Positions 25,888 to 37,233 of a stretch of 64,000 nt of DNA are shown piece by piece (the first letter of the stretch is position 1; each line of letters opens with the position of its first letter). The DNA is taken from the NCBI RefSeq assembly GCF_003473295.1, contig NZ_QRMP01000002.1, positions 1,204 to 65,203 of the forward strand, in the 5' to 3' direction. The DNA is from Parabacteroides sp. AM08-6. Its GTDB lineage: Bacteria > Bacteroidota > Bacteroidia > Bacteroidales > Tannerellaceae. A model generated the notes under the pieces. It was not told the origin of the DNA and did not search any database. It saw only the letters and a list, made by a program, of their open reading frames with translations. Position numbers and translations under genes: made by a program.

Positions 25888-26355
25888 ATGATTGAAAAGG
25901 GTCTGATAAGTCAGTGGGTGGAAGAAAAATTAGCTTCATCCGACAATTTTTTGGTAGATGTGGTGATTAAACCCGGTAACTTGATTATCATAGAAATAGA
26001 TAATGATGAGGGCGTCTGTATTGATGATTGTGTGGAGTTGAGTCGCTATGTGGAGGCGCATCTGGACCGGGATGTGGAAGACTTCGAACTTGAAGTCGGA
26101 TCGGCCGGGATAACCTCTCCGTTTAAGGTGCTTCGCCAATATGTGAAAAATATAGGCAATGAAGTGGAAATGTTGCTGAAGAACGGAACAAAATTGACGG
26201 GTGTATTGAAATCTGCAGACGAAAACGGTGTTGTAGTCACTGTTGAAAAGCAGGTGAAGCCCGAAGGTGCGAAACGTAAAGTGACTGTAGAGGAAGAACA
26301 ATCCTATACATTCGATGAGATAAAATATACAAAATACCTAATAAGATTCAAGTAA
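25888..26355 (+). CDS. rimP: Ribosome maturation factor RimP
   Basis: Assists 30S subunit maturation. The 155-residue protein has the two-domain RimP layout: an N-terminal alpha-beta domain with DDCVELSRYVEAHLD and the conserved LEVGSAGITSPFK, where S/GxxPL is usual, then a C-terminal Sm-like beta domain (VEMLLKNGTKLTGVLKSA). It is first in the rimP-nusA-infB operon conserved across bacteria, with nusA starting 6 bp downstream. Confidence 0.93.
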   Translation: MIEKGLISQWVEEKLASSDNFLVDVVIKPGNLIIIEIDNDEGVCIDDCVELSRYVEAHLDRDVEDFELEVGSAGITSPFKVLRQYVKNIGNEVEMLLKNGTKLTGVLKSADENGVVVTVEKQVKPEGAKRKVTVEEEQSYTFDEIKYTKYLIRFK

Positions 26356-26361
26356 AAGATT

Positions 26362-27636
26362 ATGGCCAAGAAAGAGGAAACAATCAGTATGATTGACACA
26401 CTTGCTGAGTTCAAGGAGTTGAAAAATATAGATAAGGATACGATGATCAGCGTGTTGGAAGATTCGTTCCGTAACGTGATTGCTAAAATGTTCGGAACGG
26501 ATGAGAATTATGACGTTATTATCAATCCTGAAAAAGGGGACTTCGAAATTTGGAGGAACCGTACGGTTGTGGCCGATGATGAACTGGAAGATGCGAACCT
26601 TCAGCTTACTTTGACTGAGGCCCGTAAGATTGATGCCGACTGTGAAGTGGGTGAGGAGGTGACCGATGAAGTGCATTTTGCGGATTTCGGCCGTCGTGCA
26701 ATTCTGAACTTACGTCAGACACTGGCTTCTAAAATACTTGAATTGCAGAAGGACAGTTTGTTTGCTAAATATAAAGATAAAATCGGTAACATCATTGCGG
26801 CCGATGTATATCAGGTATGGAAAAAGGAAATCCTGTTGCTGGATGATGAGGGTAATGAGTTGCTGCTCCCGAAGACAGAACAGATACCGTCCGACTTCTA
26901 CCGTAAAGGTGAGACGGTACGTGCTATCGTACAACGGGTGGATAATTATAACAATAATCCGAAAATCATCCTTTCCCGTATCGACAAAATGTTCCTGCAA
27001 CGCCTGTTCGAACTCGAAGTCCCGGAAATCAACGATGGCTTGATTACTATCAAGGCTATCGCCCGTATCCCCGGTGAACGTGCCAAAGTGGCGGTCGAGT
27101 CGTATGATGACCGTATTGATCCGGTAGGTGCTTGTGTCGGAATGAAAGGTTCGCGTATTCACGGCATTGTACGGGAGCTGCGGAATGAGAACATCGATGT
27201 AATTAATTATACATCTAATGTGTCGCTGTTTATTCAGCGTGCATTAAGCCCGGCTAAGATTTCCTCTATACGAGTGAACGAAGAAGAACATAAGGCAGAG
27301 GTTTATCTTCGTCCTGAAGAAGTTTCATTGGCAATCGGTAAAGGCGGTTTGAATATTAAACTGGCCTGTATGTTGACCGAATATACAATCGACGTATTCC
27401 GTGATGTGGATGGTGCTGATGAGGAAGATATCTATCTGGATGAATTTACAGATGAAATAGATGCTTGGGTAATTGAAGCACTGAAGAATATCGGTTGCTA
27501 TACGGCTAAAAGTGTATTGGCTATGAGCCGTGATGAGATTGTGGAACGTGCCGACCTCGAAGAACAAACAGTTGATGAGGTGCTTGCTATTTTATCTGCC
27601 GAATTTGAAGAAGAAGATGACGAACCCCAGGAATAA
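26362..27636 (+). CDS. nusA: Transcription termination/antitermination factor NusA
   Basis: RNA polymerase-binding elongation factor that affects pausing and termination. The 424-residue protein has the N-terminal polymerase-binding domain (residues 1-130), an S1 domain (about 135-200), KH1 with [15 protein letters not shown] and KH2 with [14 protein letters not shown] short helix-hairpin region follows, ending in an acidic tail [10 protein letters not shown]. It is shorter than the E. coli protein, lacking full C-terminal acidic repeats, as is normal for Bacteroidota. It lies between rimP and infB on the same transcript. Confidence 0.95.
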   Translation: MAKKEETISMIDTLAEFKELKNIDKDTMISVLEDSFRNVIAKMFGTDENYDVIINPEKGDFEIWRNRTVVADDELEDANLQLTLTEARKIDADCEVGEEVTDEVHFADFGRRAILNLRQTLASKILELQKDSLFAKYKDKIGNIIAADVYQVWKKEILLLDDEGNELLLPKTEQIPSDFYRKGETVRAIVQRVDNYNNNPKIILSRIDKMFLQRLFELEVPEINDGLITIKAIARIPGERAKVAVESYDDRIDPVGACVGMKGSRIHGIVRELRNENIDVINYTSNVSLFIQRALSPAKISSIRVNEEEHKAEVYLRPEEVSLAIGKGGLNIKLACMLTEYTIDVFRDVDGADEEDIYLDEFTDEIDAWVIEALKNIGCYTAKSVLAMSRDEIVERADLEEQTVDEVLAILSAEFEEEDDEPQE

Positions 27637-27656
27637 GTATTACGACAAAGTTTGAT

Positions 27657-30611
27657 ATGCCCATAAAATTAATACAAGTACAAAGAAAATTAAATGTAGG
27701 AATTAACACGGTTGTTGAATTCCTCCGCAAGAAAGGATTCACGGTTGAGGATAATCCCAACACGCGAATCAGTGATGAACAGTATGCTTTGCTCGTAAAA
27801 GAGTTTGGAAAAGATTTACCGGATGGTGGTCGCGAACGTCAACGTGTCGTGCCGGAACGTCCGCATAGAGAAACTCCTTCTGTGAAAGAAGAAAAGAGCT
27901 CGGAAATTAAAACTGTAATTCCGGATGAATTTAAGCCGAAGATTGTAACGAAAGGCCGGATTGATTTGGACAGACCGCATAAAAAACCACAGGAGGCTCC
28001 TGTAGAAAAAGAAAAACCGGTGGTTGAACAGCCGCCCAAGCCGGCAGTTATTTCTGCACCTGTTGAGAAAAAACAAGAGAAACCTGTAGAGACTTCTCCG
28101 GAGAAGGAGGTCGCACCTGTGCAGGAAACGAAAATTCCTGAGGTTAAGATTGTGGAACCTGCTCCGCAACCAGAGGAGAAAAAAGAAGAAAAAGTTATAG
28201 TAGTGGAAAAGGAACCAGCTGAAGAGAAAAAAGTAGTATCTGTACAGGCTGAGCAAGTTGAGCAAGCTGCAAAAACAGAACCTGTAGCTCCTGAAACGGA
28301 GGCTTCCGGTGTCTCTGCTGAAAACGGCGGAGATGAAGAACTGTTCCGTTTGAATACTCCGAAGTTCGAGTCGAAGATAAAAGTGACCGGAAAGATTGAC
28401 CTCAACGCATTGAACCAGTCTACCCGTCCGAAGAAAAAGACCAAGGAGGAACGGAAGAAAGAGCGGGATGATAAACGTGAAAAATTTGTAAACAGACCGG
28501 GGCAACCTGGTGGGAATGCCTCCAATAAACCGAAGGACGCTACTGCTAAACCGGCAGAGGAAAGTGATGTCCGGAAAAAACGTAAACGCATCAAGAAGGA
28601 TCGCGTGGATGTTAATAATACTCCGGGAACTAATGCACGTCCGACTCGTCCGAACGATGAGCGGAAACCTCGTTTGCGTAAACCGGTAAAAGCTGAAATT
28701 AGCGAGGAAGATGTACAGAAGCAAGTAAAAGAAACACTGGCTCGCCTGACTAATAAAGGGAATAAGAATAATAAAGGTGCTAAATATCGTCGTGATAAAC
28801 GTGATGCTGTCCAGAAGCGGGAACATGAGCTGCAGGAACAGGAGGAAATGGATAGCAAAATCCTGAAACTGACGGAGTTTGTGACTGCCAACGACCTTGC
28901 GAATATGATGGATGTACCTGTCACGCAGGTTATCGCGACTTGTATGAGTATCGGTATTATGGTTTCTATCAATCAGCGTTTGGATGCAGAAACAATCAAT
29001 ATTGTGGCAGAAGAGTTCGGGTTTAAAACCGAATATGTGAGTGCTGAAGTGGTGGAGGCGATTAAAGCTGACGAAGAAGATGATAATGAAGAGGATTGGG
29101 TAGCCCGTCCACCTATTGTAACGGTGATGGGACACGTAGACCACGGTAAAACTTCGTTGCTGGATAATATCCGTAATGCGAACGTAATTGCCGGTGAAGC
29201 CGGTGGTATCACACAGCATATAGGTGCTTACAATGTGAAGTTGGCAAGTGGACGTCGTATTACATTCCTGGATACTCCGGGGCACGAAGCTTTTACAGCC
29301 ATGCGTGCTCGTGGTGCCAAAGTTACGGACATCGCAATTATTATAGTGGCAGCCGACGATAATGTCATGCCGCAGACCGTCGAGGCTATCAATCATGCTT
29401 CGGCAGCAGGTGTGCCTATCGTTTTCGCCATCAATAAAATAGATAAGCCCCATGCTAATCCTGACAAGATTAAGGAGGAATTGGCCAATATGAACTATCT
29501 GGTTGAGGATTGGGGCGGTAAATATCAGAGTCAGGAAATTTCCGCCAAGAAAGGTCTGGGTGTGGAAGAATTACTGGAAAAGGTATTACTCGAAGCCGAC
29601 TTATTGGACTTGAAGGCCAACCCGAAAAGACGTGCGGTAGGTTCTATCATCGAATCCTCTTTGGATAAGGGACGCGGATATGTATCGACTATTCTGGTTG
29701 AAAATGGTACATTGCATATCGGTGATATCGTGTTGGCCGGAACTCACCATGGTCGTATCAAGGCAATGTTTAACGAACGTAACCAGCGTGTTGAAAAGGC
29801 CGGACCTTCGGAACCTGTATTGATTTTAGGTTTGAACGGTGCTCCTCAGGCCGGCGATACATTCAATGTACTGGAAACGGAACAGGAAGCGCGTGAAATT
29901 GCGACACGCCGCGAACAGTTGCAGCGCGAATTAGGGCTGCGTACGCAGAAGATGCTTACGTTGGATGATATCGGTCGCCGCATTGCTGTAGGTAACTTCC
30001 AGGAACTGAATGTAATTGTGAAAGGTGACGTGGATGGTTCGGTAGAAGCCTTGTCCGATTCATTGATACGTTTGTCTACTGAAGAAATTCAGGTGAATGT
30101 CATTCACAAAGCAGTAGGTCAGATTTCCGAATCGGATGTTGTTTTGGCGGCTGCATCGAATGCGATTATCATCGGTTTCCAGGTTCGTCCAGCTTTGCCG
30201 GCACGGCGTATGGCTGAAAAAGAAGGTGTTGAAATCCGTTTGTACTCTATTATTTACGATGCAATCGAAGAGGTGAAGAGTGCTATGGAAGGTATGCTTT
30301 CTCCGGAAATCAAAGAAGAAATTACAGCGAATGTAGAAGTACTTCAGGTATTCAAAATTACGAAAGTGGGTACGATTGCCGGTTGTATGGTACGTGAGGG
30401 TAAGATTAAGCGGAGCAATAAGGTACGTGTGATTCGTGACGGTATCGTTATTCATTCCGGATTGTTAGGTTCTCTGAAACGCTTTAAGGATGATGTGAAG
30501 GAGGTTGTTTCTGGTCTGGATTGTGGTCTGAATATTGAGAACTTCAACGATATTCAGGTGGGTGATATTGTCGAGGCGTACGAAGAAACAGAAATTAAGA
30601 AGACATTGTAA
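27657..30611 (+). CDS. infB: Translation initiation factor IF-2
   Basis: GTPase that brings initiator tRNA to the 30S ribosome. The 984-residue protein has an N-terminal IF2 helical segment, a long low-complexity region of Pro, Glu, Lys and Val (about 60-400), a second IF2-N domain, and the G domain from about residue 485 with [17 protein letters not shown] and NKIDKP. Domains II-IV complete the C-terminus. The charged region produces long open frames on the other strand that are shadows. It is preceded by nusA (20 bp) and followed after 2 bp by the CvpA-family gene. Confidence 0.96.
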   Translation: MPIKLIQVQRKLNVGINTVVEFLRKKGFTVEDNPNTRISDEQYALLVKEFGKDLPDGGRERQRVVPERPHRETPSVKEEKSSEIKTVIPDEFKPKIVTKGRIDLDRPHKKPQEAPVEKEKPVVEQPPKPAVISAPVEKKQEKPVETSPEKEVAPVQETKIPEVKIVEPAPQPEEKKEEKVIVVEKEPAEEKKVVSVQAEQVEQAAKTEPVAPETEASGVSAENGGDEELFRLNTPKFESKIKVTGKIDLNALNQSTRPKKKTKEERKKERDDKREKFVNRPGQPGGNASNKPKDATAKPAEESDVRKKRKRIKKDRVDVNNTPGTNARPTRPNDERKPRLRKPVKAEISEEDVQKQVKETLARLTNKGNKNNKGAKYRRDKRDAVQKREHELQEQEEMDSKILKLTEFVTANDLANMMDVPVTQVIATCMSIGIMVSINQRLDAETINIVAEEFGFKTEYVSAEVVEAIKADEEDDNEEDWVARPPIVTVMGHVDHGKTSLLDNIRNANVIAGEAGGITQHIGAYNVKLASGRRITFLDTPGHEAFTAMRARGAKVTDIAIIIVAADDNVMPQTVEAINHASAAGVPIVFAINKIDKPHANPDKIKEELANMNYLVEDWGGKYQSQEISAKKGLGVEELLEKVLLEADLLDLKANPKRRAVGSIIESSLDKGRGYVSTILVENGTLHIGDIVLAGTHHGRIKAMFNERNQRVEKAGPSEPVLILGLNGAPQAGDTFNVLETEQEAREIATRREQLQRELGLRTQKMLTLDDIGRRIAVGNFQELNVIVKGDVDGSVEALSDSLIRLSTEEIQVNVIHKAVGQISESDVVLAAASNAIIIGFQVRPALPARRMAEKEGVEIRLYSIIYDAIEEVKSAMEGMLSPEIKEEITANVEVLQVFKITKVGTIAGCMVREGKIKRSNKVRVIRDGIVIHSGLLGSLKRFKDDVKEVVSGLDCGLNIENFNDIQVGDIVEAYEETEIKKTL

Positions 30612-30613
30612 AC

Positions 30614-31099
30614 ATGAACTGGTTGGACATTACATTGCTATGTCTGGCGGGGATAGGATTTATGAAAGGCCTGTTTGATGGAGTCATCAAACAGGTTGTT
30701 TCGCTTATAGCCCTTTTATTGGCAATCTTTTTTTGCGCGAAGGCGGCAGATTGGTTGCGAAGTTATATTGTGGAATTGGGCTGGTTTCCGGCAGAGGGTG
30801 TGACAATTATTAGTTATGTGGTCGGTTTTCTGTTAATAGTAGGAATTGTACTGTTGGCGGGTGAAATTGTCCATCGGCTGGTTGGTGCTACGCCGCTCAG
30901 TGTGTTAAACCATTTGGCCGGCGGGGTGTTCGGGTTGTGTATGATGCTCTTGTTTGTCAGTTTGCTGTTTAACGCAATGGAGATAATAGACAGGGGTTCG
31001 GTGTTGATACCTCGGCAGGCAAAAGTGGAATCCCGGTTGTATAATTCGGTCATAGAGATAATTCCAACTATTTATCCCGGCAATTTGTTTACAAGATAG
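30614..31099 (+). CDS. CvpA-family membrane protein
   Basis: A 161-residue inner-membrane protein with four hydrophobic segments (VVSLIALLLAIFFCAKAA, TIISYVVGFLLIVGIVLLAG, GVFGLCMMLLFVSLLF) and the family start DITLLCLAGIGFMKGLFDG. CvpA is linked to colicin V production and envelope homeostasis in E. coli; its exact activity is not settled. The gene starts 2 bp after infB, so it is co-transcribed and probably translationally coupled. Confidence 0.85.
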   Translation: MNWLDITLLCLAGIGFMKGLFDGVIKQVVSLIALLLAIFFCAKAADWLRSYIVELGWFPAEGVTIISYVVGFLLIVGIVLLAGEIVHRLVGATPLSVLNHLAGGVFGLCMMLLFVSLLFNAMEIIDRGSVLIPRQAKVESRLYNSVIEIIPTIYPGNLFTR

Positions 31100-31141
31100 A
31101 CATTGTTCATCATTTAACAAGTATATAATATTGATAGATAT

Positions 31142-32587
31142 ATGCAGGAGTCAAACGACATATTAAACGAGGTAACGACCGGTGATTATAAATACGGTTT
31201 TGTCACCGATATCGATACGGAAGTCATTCATCGCGGTTTGGATGAAGGGACTGTCCGTATTATTTCTGCCAAAAAAAATGAGCCGGAATGGTTGCTCGAA
31301 TTCCGTTTGAAGGCTTTTCGCCATTGGCAGACTTTGGAGATGCCGACCTGGCCTCACTTGGATATTCCATTTATCGATTACCAAGATATCATTTATTACG
31401 CAGCTCCGAAAAAGAAAGATGGACCGAAGAGTCTTGATGAGGTGGATCCGGAATTGATGAAAACATTTGATAAGTTGGGCATCCCTTTGCATGAACGTGC
31501 CCAATTAAGCGGGATGGCCGTAGATGCAGTGATGGATAGTGTGTCCGTAAAGACGACTTTTAAGGAAACATTGGCTGAGAAAGGTATTATTTTTTGTTCG
31601 TTCAGCGAAGCTGTCCAGCATCATCCGGACTTGGTACAACAATATCTGGGAAGTGTTGTCAGTTATCGCGATAATTTCTTTGCCGCTTTAAATTCTGCTG
31701 TATTTTCAGACGGTTCATTCGTTTATATTCCGAAAGGTGTACGTTGTCCGATGGAACTTTCAACTTATTTCCGTATCAATGCGGCCAATACCGGTCAGTT
31801 CGAGCGGACACTTATTGTAGCTGACGACGAGGCATACGTAAGTTATCTGGAAGGTTGTACCGCCCCGATGCGTGATGAGAATCAGCTTCATGCTGCGATA
31901 GTGGAGATTGTAGCCAAAGAACATGCCGAAGTTAAATATTCGACTGTCCAGAACTGGTATCCCGGCGATAAAGAAGGAAAAGGTGGTATCTATAATTTTG
32001 TGACCAAGCGTGGTTTATGTAAAGGTGAAGGCAGTAAAATATCCTGGACACAAGTAGAAACGGGTTCGGCCATTACTTGGAAATATCCGAGTTGTATTTT
32101 GGCCGGTGATAATTCTGTGGGTGAATTTTATTCTGTAGCCGTCACCAATAATTACCAGCAGGCGGATACGGGAACAAAGATGATTCATCTTGGGAGAAAT
32201 ACTCGCAGTACAATTGTATCGAAAGGTATTTCGGCCGGGCATAGTCAAAATAGTTATCGTGGTTTGGTGAAAGTTTCTCCTCGTGCCGAAGGGGCACGCA
32301 ATCATAGCCAGTGCGATAGCTTACTGCTTAGTTCGACTTGTGGAGCACATACTTTTCCGTATGCCGATATTCAGAACGAGACAGCTGTGGTGGAACATGA
32401 AGCTACTACCAGTAAGATTAGCGAGGAACAACTGTTTTATTGCCGGCAACGTGGAATTTCGGTCGAAGAAGCTGTAGGCTTGATAGTGAACGGCTATGCT
32501 CGTGAGGTAATGAACAAACTCCCGATGGAATTTGCTGTTGAAGCGCAGAAGTTGTTGACTATCTCCCTCGAAGGAAGTGTGGGGTAG
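31142..32587 (+). CDS. sufB: Fe-S cluster assembly scaffold SufB
   Basis: Scaffold subunit of the SufBCD complex, on which iron-sulfur clusters are built in the cytoplasm. The 481-residue length is normal. Family landmarks include [50 protein letters not shown], and near the C-terminus [17 protein letters not shown] with [16 protein letters not shown]. The gene opens the sufBCD cluster 42 bp after the cvpA-like gene and may be read from the rimP operon or its own promoter. Confidence 0.95.
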   Translation: MQESNDILNEVTTGDYKYGFVTDIDTEVIHRGLDEGTVRIISAKKNEPEWLLEFRLKAFRHWQTLEMPTWPHLDIPFIDYQDIIYYAAPKKKDGPKSLDEVDPELMKTFDKLGIPLHERAQLSGMAVDAVMDSVSVKTTFKETLAEKGIIFCSFSEAVQHHPDLVQQYLGSVVSYRDNFFAALNSAVFSDGSFVYIPKGVRCPMELSTYFRINAANTGQFERTLIVADDEAYVSYLEGCTAPMRDENQLHAAIVEIVAKEHAEVKYSTVQNWYPGDKEGKGGIYNFVTKRGLCKGEGSKISWTQVETGSAITWKYPSCILAGDNSVGEFYSVAVTNNYQQADTGTKMIHLGRNTRSTIVSKGISAGHSQNSYRGLVKVSPRAEGARNHSQCDSLLLSSTCGAHTFPYADIQNETAVVEHEATTSKISEEQLFYCRQRGISVEEAVGLIVNGYAREVMNKLPMEFAVEAQKLLTISLEGSVG

Positions 32588-32652
32588 GTCCCTTATAAAC
32601 TTTGCGGGTAGAAGCGAAAAGTAGTTATATATAATAAGCAATAACCATAGAT

Positions 32653-33405
32653 ATGTTAGAGATAAAGAACTTACATGCCAATGTCAATGGCAAAGAGATA
32701 TTGAAAGGGATTAATCTTTCTGTAAAGGCCGGTGAGGTACATGCTATTATGGGACCGAATGGATCCGGGAAAAGTACTTTGAGTAGTGTGTTGGTCGGTA
32801 ATCCGGCTTTTGAAGTGACAGAAGGAGAAGTTATTTTCAACGGTAAAAATTTGTTGGAACTTGAACCGGAAGATAGGAGCAGGGAAGGTATTTTTCTGAG
32901 TTTCCAGTATCCGGTGGAAATACCGGGCGTGAGCATGGTTAATTTTATGCGTGCAGCTTTGAATGAGCATCGTAGGTATAAAGGACTGGAACCGGTGTCG
33001 GCTACCGATTTCCTGAAATTGATGCGCGAAAAGCGTGCAATTGTCGAACTGGACAATAAACTGGCAAGCCGTAGTGTAAACGAAGGTTTTTCCGGTGGAG
33101 AAAAAAAACGGAACGAAATCTTTCAGATGGCAATGCTGGAACCGAAACTGGCTATTTTGGACGAAACGGATAGCGGACTGGATATTGATGCCCTCCGTAT
33201 TGTTGCCAACGGGGTGAACCAGTTGCGCACACCTGAGAATGCTGCTATTGTTATTACCCACTATCAGCGTTTGCTGGATTATATCAAGCCGGATGTAGTG
33301 CATGTCCTTTATAAGGGGCGTATCGTAAAAACGGCTGGTCCGGAATTGGCCCTCGAATTGGAAGAAAAGGGCTATGATTGGATTAAGAAAGAGATGGGGG
33401 AATAA
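32653..33405 (+). CDS. sufC: Fe-S assembly ATPase SufC
   Basis: ABC-type ATPase driving conformational change in SufBCD. The 250-residue protein has Walker [10 protein letters not shown], the SufC-specific signature [10 protein letters not shown], Walker [17 protein letters not shown] and the switch His in [11 protein letters not shown]. It lies between sufB and sufD, with 16 bp to sufD. Confidence 0.96.
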   Translation: MLEIKNLHANVNGKEILKGINLSVKAGEVHAIMGPNGSGKSTLSSVLVGNPAFEVTEGEVIFNGKNLLELEPEDRSREGIFLSFQYPVEIPGVSMVNFMRAALNEHRRYKGLEPVSATDFLKLMREKRAIVELDNKLASRSVNEGFSGGEKKRNEIFQMAMLEPKLAILDETDSGLDIDALRIVANGVNQLRTPENAAIVITHYQRLLDYIKPDVVHVLYKGRIVKTAGPELALELEEKGYDWIKKEMGE

Positions 33406-33421
33406 ATAATTAATAGAATGT

Positions 33422-34765
33422 ATGAAAAGTGAACAACAATATATCGATCTTTTCACCCGGTATGAAGATGTGATTTGCCAGCATGCGGTGAATGTGATGA
33501 ATGCTCCTCGAGCTGAAGCATTGGCCGATTTCGAGCGTTTGGGCTTCCCATCAGTGAAAAGTGAAGATTATAAATATACGGATGTGGCACAAGCATTTGC
33601 TCCGGATTATGGTGTGAATATCAATCGTTTGTCCATTCCGGTTAATCCGTATGACGTGTTTCGTTGTGATGTTCCCAGTCTCAGTACTTCGCTGTATTTT
33701 GTCGTGAATGATACTTTTTATGATAAGATGTTGCCGAAAGCCCATCTGCCGGAAGGGGTATATGCCGGAGGTATGAGAGCTTTTGCCGAACAGTATCCGG
33801 AGGTGGCTGCACGTTATTATGGGAAGGCTGCGCCGACCGGCCATGATAGTATTGTAGCTTTGAATACGATGTTGGCACAAGATGGATTTGTTCTTTATGT
33901 GCCGAAAGATGTCGTAGTGGAACGTCCTATCCAGTTGGTAAATATTTTTCGTAGTGATGTGGACATGATGGCGAATCGTCGTATTCTTGTCATAATGGAA
34001 GCTCATGCGGAAGCGAAGTTATTGGTTTGCGACCATAGTATAGATGATGTGAAATTTCTGGCAACCCAGGTTGTCGAGATATTTGCGGGAGAGGCCGCTT
34101 TCTTCGATTATTACGACCTGGAAGAGAGTAGTGTGTCTACTACCCGCTTCTCGTCAGTCCATGTAAAACAAGAGGCTTTGAGCAATGTCCTGGTGAATGG
34201 TATTACATTGAATAATGGCCTTACCCGTAATAACTATTATATTGAGTTGAATGGCGAACAGGCAGAGACGACCCTTTGCGGCATGTCTATCCTTGATAAA
34301 GAACAACAAGTCGATACTTATAGCCATATCACGCATGCCGTACCACGATGTACCAGTAATGAATTGTTTAAAAATGTATTGGACGACCATGCAATAGGTG
34401 CATTCAGCGGACGTATCTTGGTAAAAGAAGATGCACAGAAAACGGTAGCTTATCAGACAAACCGTAATCTCTGTGCTACTCGTGAAGCTCGTATGTACAG
34501 CAAACCTCAGTTGGAGATTTATGCTGATGATGTAAAATGTTCACATGGTATGACTACAGGACAGTTGGACGAAAATGCCCTGTTTTATATGCAGAGCCGT
34601 GGGATTCCTCGCGATGAAGCCCGCATGTTGCTGAGTGTAGCTTTCACTTCCGATGTGATTGACTATGTACGGGTGGATGCGTTGAAAGATCGTCTGCATA
34701 AGTTGGTCAATAAACGTTTCCGTGGAGAATTGGCTCGTTGTGCCGGTTGTCGGATTTGCAAATAA
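33422..34765 (+). CDS. sufD: Fe-S assembly protein SufD
   Basis: Partner of SufB in the SufBCD scaffold. The 447-residue protein has a divergent N-terminal helical region and the conserved beta-helix core ending in ATREARMYSKPQLEIYADDVKCSHGMTTGQLD and ALFYMQSRGIPRDEARMLL (two adjoining family segments). The CSHG His is the residue implicated in cluster assembly. The extreme C-terminus CAGCRICK carries three cysteines in a short span, which I do not recall as typical and could be an extra metal contact. Confidence 0.93.
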   Translation: MKSEQQYIDLFTRYEDVICQHAVNVMNAPRAEALADFERLGFPSVKSEDYKYTDVAQAFAPDYGVNINRLSIPVNPYDVFRCDVPSLSTSLYFVVNDTFYDKMLPKAHLPEGVYAGGMRAFAEQYPEVAARYYGKAAPTGHDSIVALNTMLAQDGFVLYVPKDVVVERPIQLVNIFRSDVDMMANRRILVIMEAHAEAKLLVCDHSIDDVKFLATQVVEIFAGEAAFFDYYDLEESSVSTTRFSSVHVKQEALSNVLVNGITLNNGLTRNNYYIELNGEQAETTLCGMSILDKEQQVDTYSHITHAVPRCTSNELFKNVLDDHAIGAFSGRILVKEDAQKTVAYQTNRNLCATREARMYSKPQLEIYADDVKCSHGMTTGQLDENALFYMQSRGIPRDEARMLLSVAFTSDVIDYVRVDALKDRLHKLVNKRFRGELARCAGCRICK

Positions 34766-34785
34766 TAAAATAGATAGATACAATC

Positions 34786-35166
34786 ATGCGGTTGATACAT
34801 ATTGCGCTATGGACGAATGACTTGGAGCGTTCCCGGGATTTTTATGTAAAGTATTTCAACGGAAAGAGTAATGACAAATATGTAAATCTGAAGAAAGGAT
34901 TTAGTTCTTATTTTGTTGTTTTTGAAGGAGGTGCTTCACTTGAAATTATGAAACGTTTGGATATTACAGATGTGAAAACCGGTTCTTATATCGGCTTGGC
35001 TCATTTTGCTTTCTCTGTGGGGACAAAAGAGAAAGTGGATGAAATGACAGAAATACTTCGCCGTGATAAGTATCAGATTTTTAGTGAACCTCGTATAACA
35101 GGCGATGGCTTTTATGAAGCTGCTTTTATGGACCCGGATGGAAATATTGTGGAAATTGTAGCTTGA
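34786..35166 (+). CDS. VOC-family (glyoxalase-like) protein
   Basis: A 126-residue single-domain vicinal-oxygen-chelate protein. Likely metal ligands are visible at the expected places: His5 in LIHIALW, Glu in GASLEIM, His in GLAHFAF and Glu in GNIVEIV. The C-terminal FMDPDGNIVEI is the family hallmark. The substrate cannot be told; glyoxalase I, lactoylglutathione-related and resistance enzymes share this pattern. It lies 20 bp after sufD and is followed by a terminator, so it ends this transcription unit. Confidence 0.82.
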   Translation: MRLIHIALWTNDLERSRDFYVKYFNGKSNDKYVNLKKGFSSYFVVFEGGASLEIMKRLDITDVKTGSYIGLAHFAFSVGTKEKVDEMTEILRRDKYQIFSEPRITGDGFYEAAFMDPDGNIVEIVA

Positions 35167-35170
35167 AAAA

Positions 35171-35209
35171 AACAGACATGGGTTTATGTAAGAATCCATG
35201 TCTGTTTTT
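35171..35209. terminator. Bidirectional terminator between VOC gene and amylase gene
   Basis: Hairpin AACAGACATGG / CCATGTCTGTT with T-run on the plus strand and a matching A-run on the left, placed between convergent genes. Confidence 0.85.
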
Positions 35210-35218
35210 GATACTGAA

Positions 35219-37046
35219 TTATAGTTCCAGAACCAGAATATCTTTAGGTGTCAACTTTAGTTCTTTGTCGAGACTGATAGTTTTGCCTGTAATAATATTC
35301 TTACCGCTGACTTTGTCATGTAAAACTTCCGCGTAACGTTCCAACGGCAGATTTACCTCTTTACTGCTGCCGTTCATAAAGATGAGAACACTTTTACCGT
35401 TTAGGCTCCGCTCATAAACATATACGCCTTGGTTTATCATGAAATGTTTCATTTTTCCTTTAGCGATGATGTCATTCCCTTTGCGCCATTTCAACAAAGT
35501 TTGTATAAAATTCCAAGCTTCATTCTGAATATCGGTACGACCGGATGCCTCGAATTGGTTTACTTCGTCACCGGGCCAACCTCCGGGAACATCCCGGCGA
35601 ACATAGCCGTCTCCTTTTTTCCTTACTGCCGTTCATCAATAATTCCTGACCGTAATAAAGCTGCGGAATGCCCGGTATGGTCAGCAGGAAGGTAATCGCT
35701 TGTTTGAATGCGTCCAGATTAGTCGGCATTTCCGGAAGGAAACGGTCGGTGTCGTGGTTTTCCAGAAAACGTAGCACATGGTAAATATCCGGATAAACAT
35801 AATCGTAGCACATGTGTTCGAAGATGGTTTGCAAGCCAGCCTCTTTATGGAATGCTTTACCGGCAATACCCATCAGGTTGAAATCCATAACGGATTTTAG
35901 TTCAGTATCTTTGCCGAAATTCAACTTACTGCCTTTTTGCCAGTATGCGGAACCAATGGTGTAATTCATCCAAGCTTCACCAACAATATTGTAGTCCGGA
36001 TATTCATTCATGACTGCCAAGCACCAGTTACGCATCATGTCCATATCGGCATAAGGATAAGTATCTTGGCGGATACCGTCTACTCCGCTATATTCAATCC
36101 ACCAGATAGAATTTTGTATCAAATATTTTGCAACGTGCGGATTCTTCTGGTTCAAGTCCGGCATAGAAGGGACAAACCAGCCGTTAATCATTGTTTTGCG
36201 GTCATAGTCTGAGACATATGGGTCGAAATAGGCCTCTTTGTCGTGATTGGTTTGTACATAGTTATCCAAGTTGTTAAACCAGTCGTGGGAGGGAATCTCC
36301 TTCATCCACGGATGGTCGCTGCCACAATGATTGAATATCATGTCCATCACAACACGCATTCCTTTTTGGTGTGCTTTATTGATAAGGCGTACATATTCTT
36401 CATTTGTACCGAAACGCGGATCGACGCGGTAATAATCTGTTGTTGCATATCCATGATAGGAACCTCCTTTCATATCATTCTCCAATACAGGATTGAGCCA
36501 GATAGCCGTTACCCCCAAATCCTCTATATAATCCAGATGTTGCTCGATACCGGCCAAGTCACCACCATGGCGGGCATTCGGATTATTGCGATCCACTTTG
36601 TACGGGGTACGCATCGGTATGTTGTCATTTTCGGGATTCCCGTTAGCGAAACGATCCGGCATTACCAAGTAAAGGACATCGGATGAGTCGAAACCTTTGA
36701 TAGCTGAAGCATCCGGTTTTCTAACTTTCAGTTCGTAAGGGTAGACAAAACTTTTTCCCTCTTTGGAAAATCTGATGTCGAATGTCCCTGGTTTGGCCCC
36801 CGATAAATCTAGATAAATGATTTGATAGTTGGGACTATCCAGGCTGACGGAACTGGTGATACGTACATCCGGATAATCAACCGTCGGTCGGTAAGCGGAT
36901 ATATTTTCGCCATAAACCATTAATTGCAGTTCCGTATTCTTCATGCCGCTCCACCAAAAAGCCGGTTCTACTTTTATGTCTCCGGCTGATAAGAAGCTAG
37001 GCGTGAATAGTGCAAGAAGCAGGCTGAGAAATAAATGTCTGTCCAT
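35219..37046 (-). pseudogene. GH13 alpha-amylase/neopullulanase-like gene with a one-base frameshift
   Basis: Exported starch- or maltodextrin-cleaving enzyme in outline. It has a signal peptide (ending PSFLSA), an N-terminal beta domain, and the GH13 barrel with DMIFNHCGSDHP, nucleophile Asp in GIRQDTYPY, acid/base Glu in IVGEAWMNY and FLENHDTDRF. The first frame then derails after MNGSKEK and stops about 20 codons on. Removing one base from the six-T run at 35615-35620 (plus strand) restores GDGYVRRDVPGGWPGDEVN and joins the remaining C-terminal domain, which continues to the stop at 35219. The cause may be a real mutation or a homopolymer sequencing error. All catalytic residues lie before the break. 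It resembles SusA/neopullulanase enzymes. Confidence 0.82.
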
Positions 37047-37185
37047 ATGGATTGTTATTTAGATTTCTCCAAATATACATCATTATTAAGTATTTTCGGA
37101 AAGAAAATGCTGAAAGTTCTCTCTTTATCTTGAAGAAGTGTATATTGTTTTATGCGAAAGTTTATTTTTATCTCCTTAAAAGATG

Positions 37186-37193
37186 TATATTTG
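37186..37193 (+). promoter_or_regulatory. -7 element of the GH16 gene
   Basis: TATATTTG, 41 bp before the ATG at 37234. Transcription would start after the more distal in-frame ATG at 37183, which supports the internal start. Confidence 0.55.
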
Positions 37194-37233
37194 TCCTGTA
37201 CGAAAGAATTTGTGCCTTAAAAGAAGTAAAATT

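Noticed and set aside
27816-29453. Long (545-codon) minus-strand frame inside infB
   Set aside because: Shadow of the low-complexity charged region of IF-2; composition is Phe/Arg-rich as expected from the complement.
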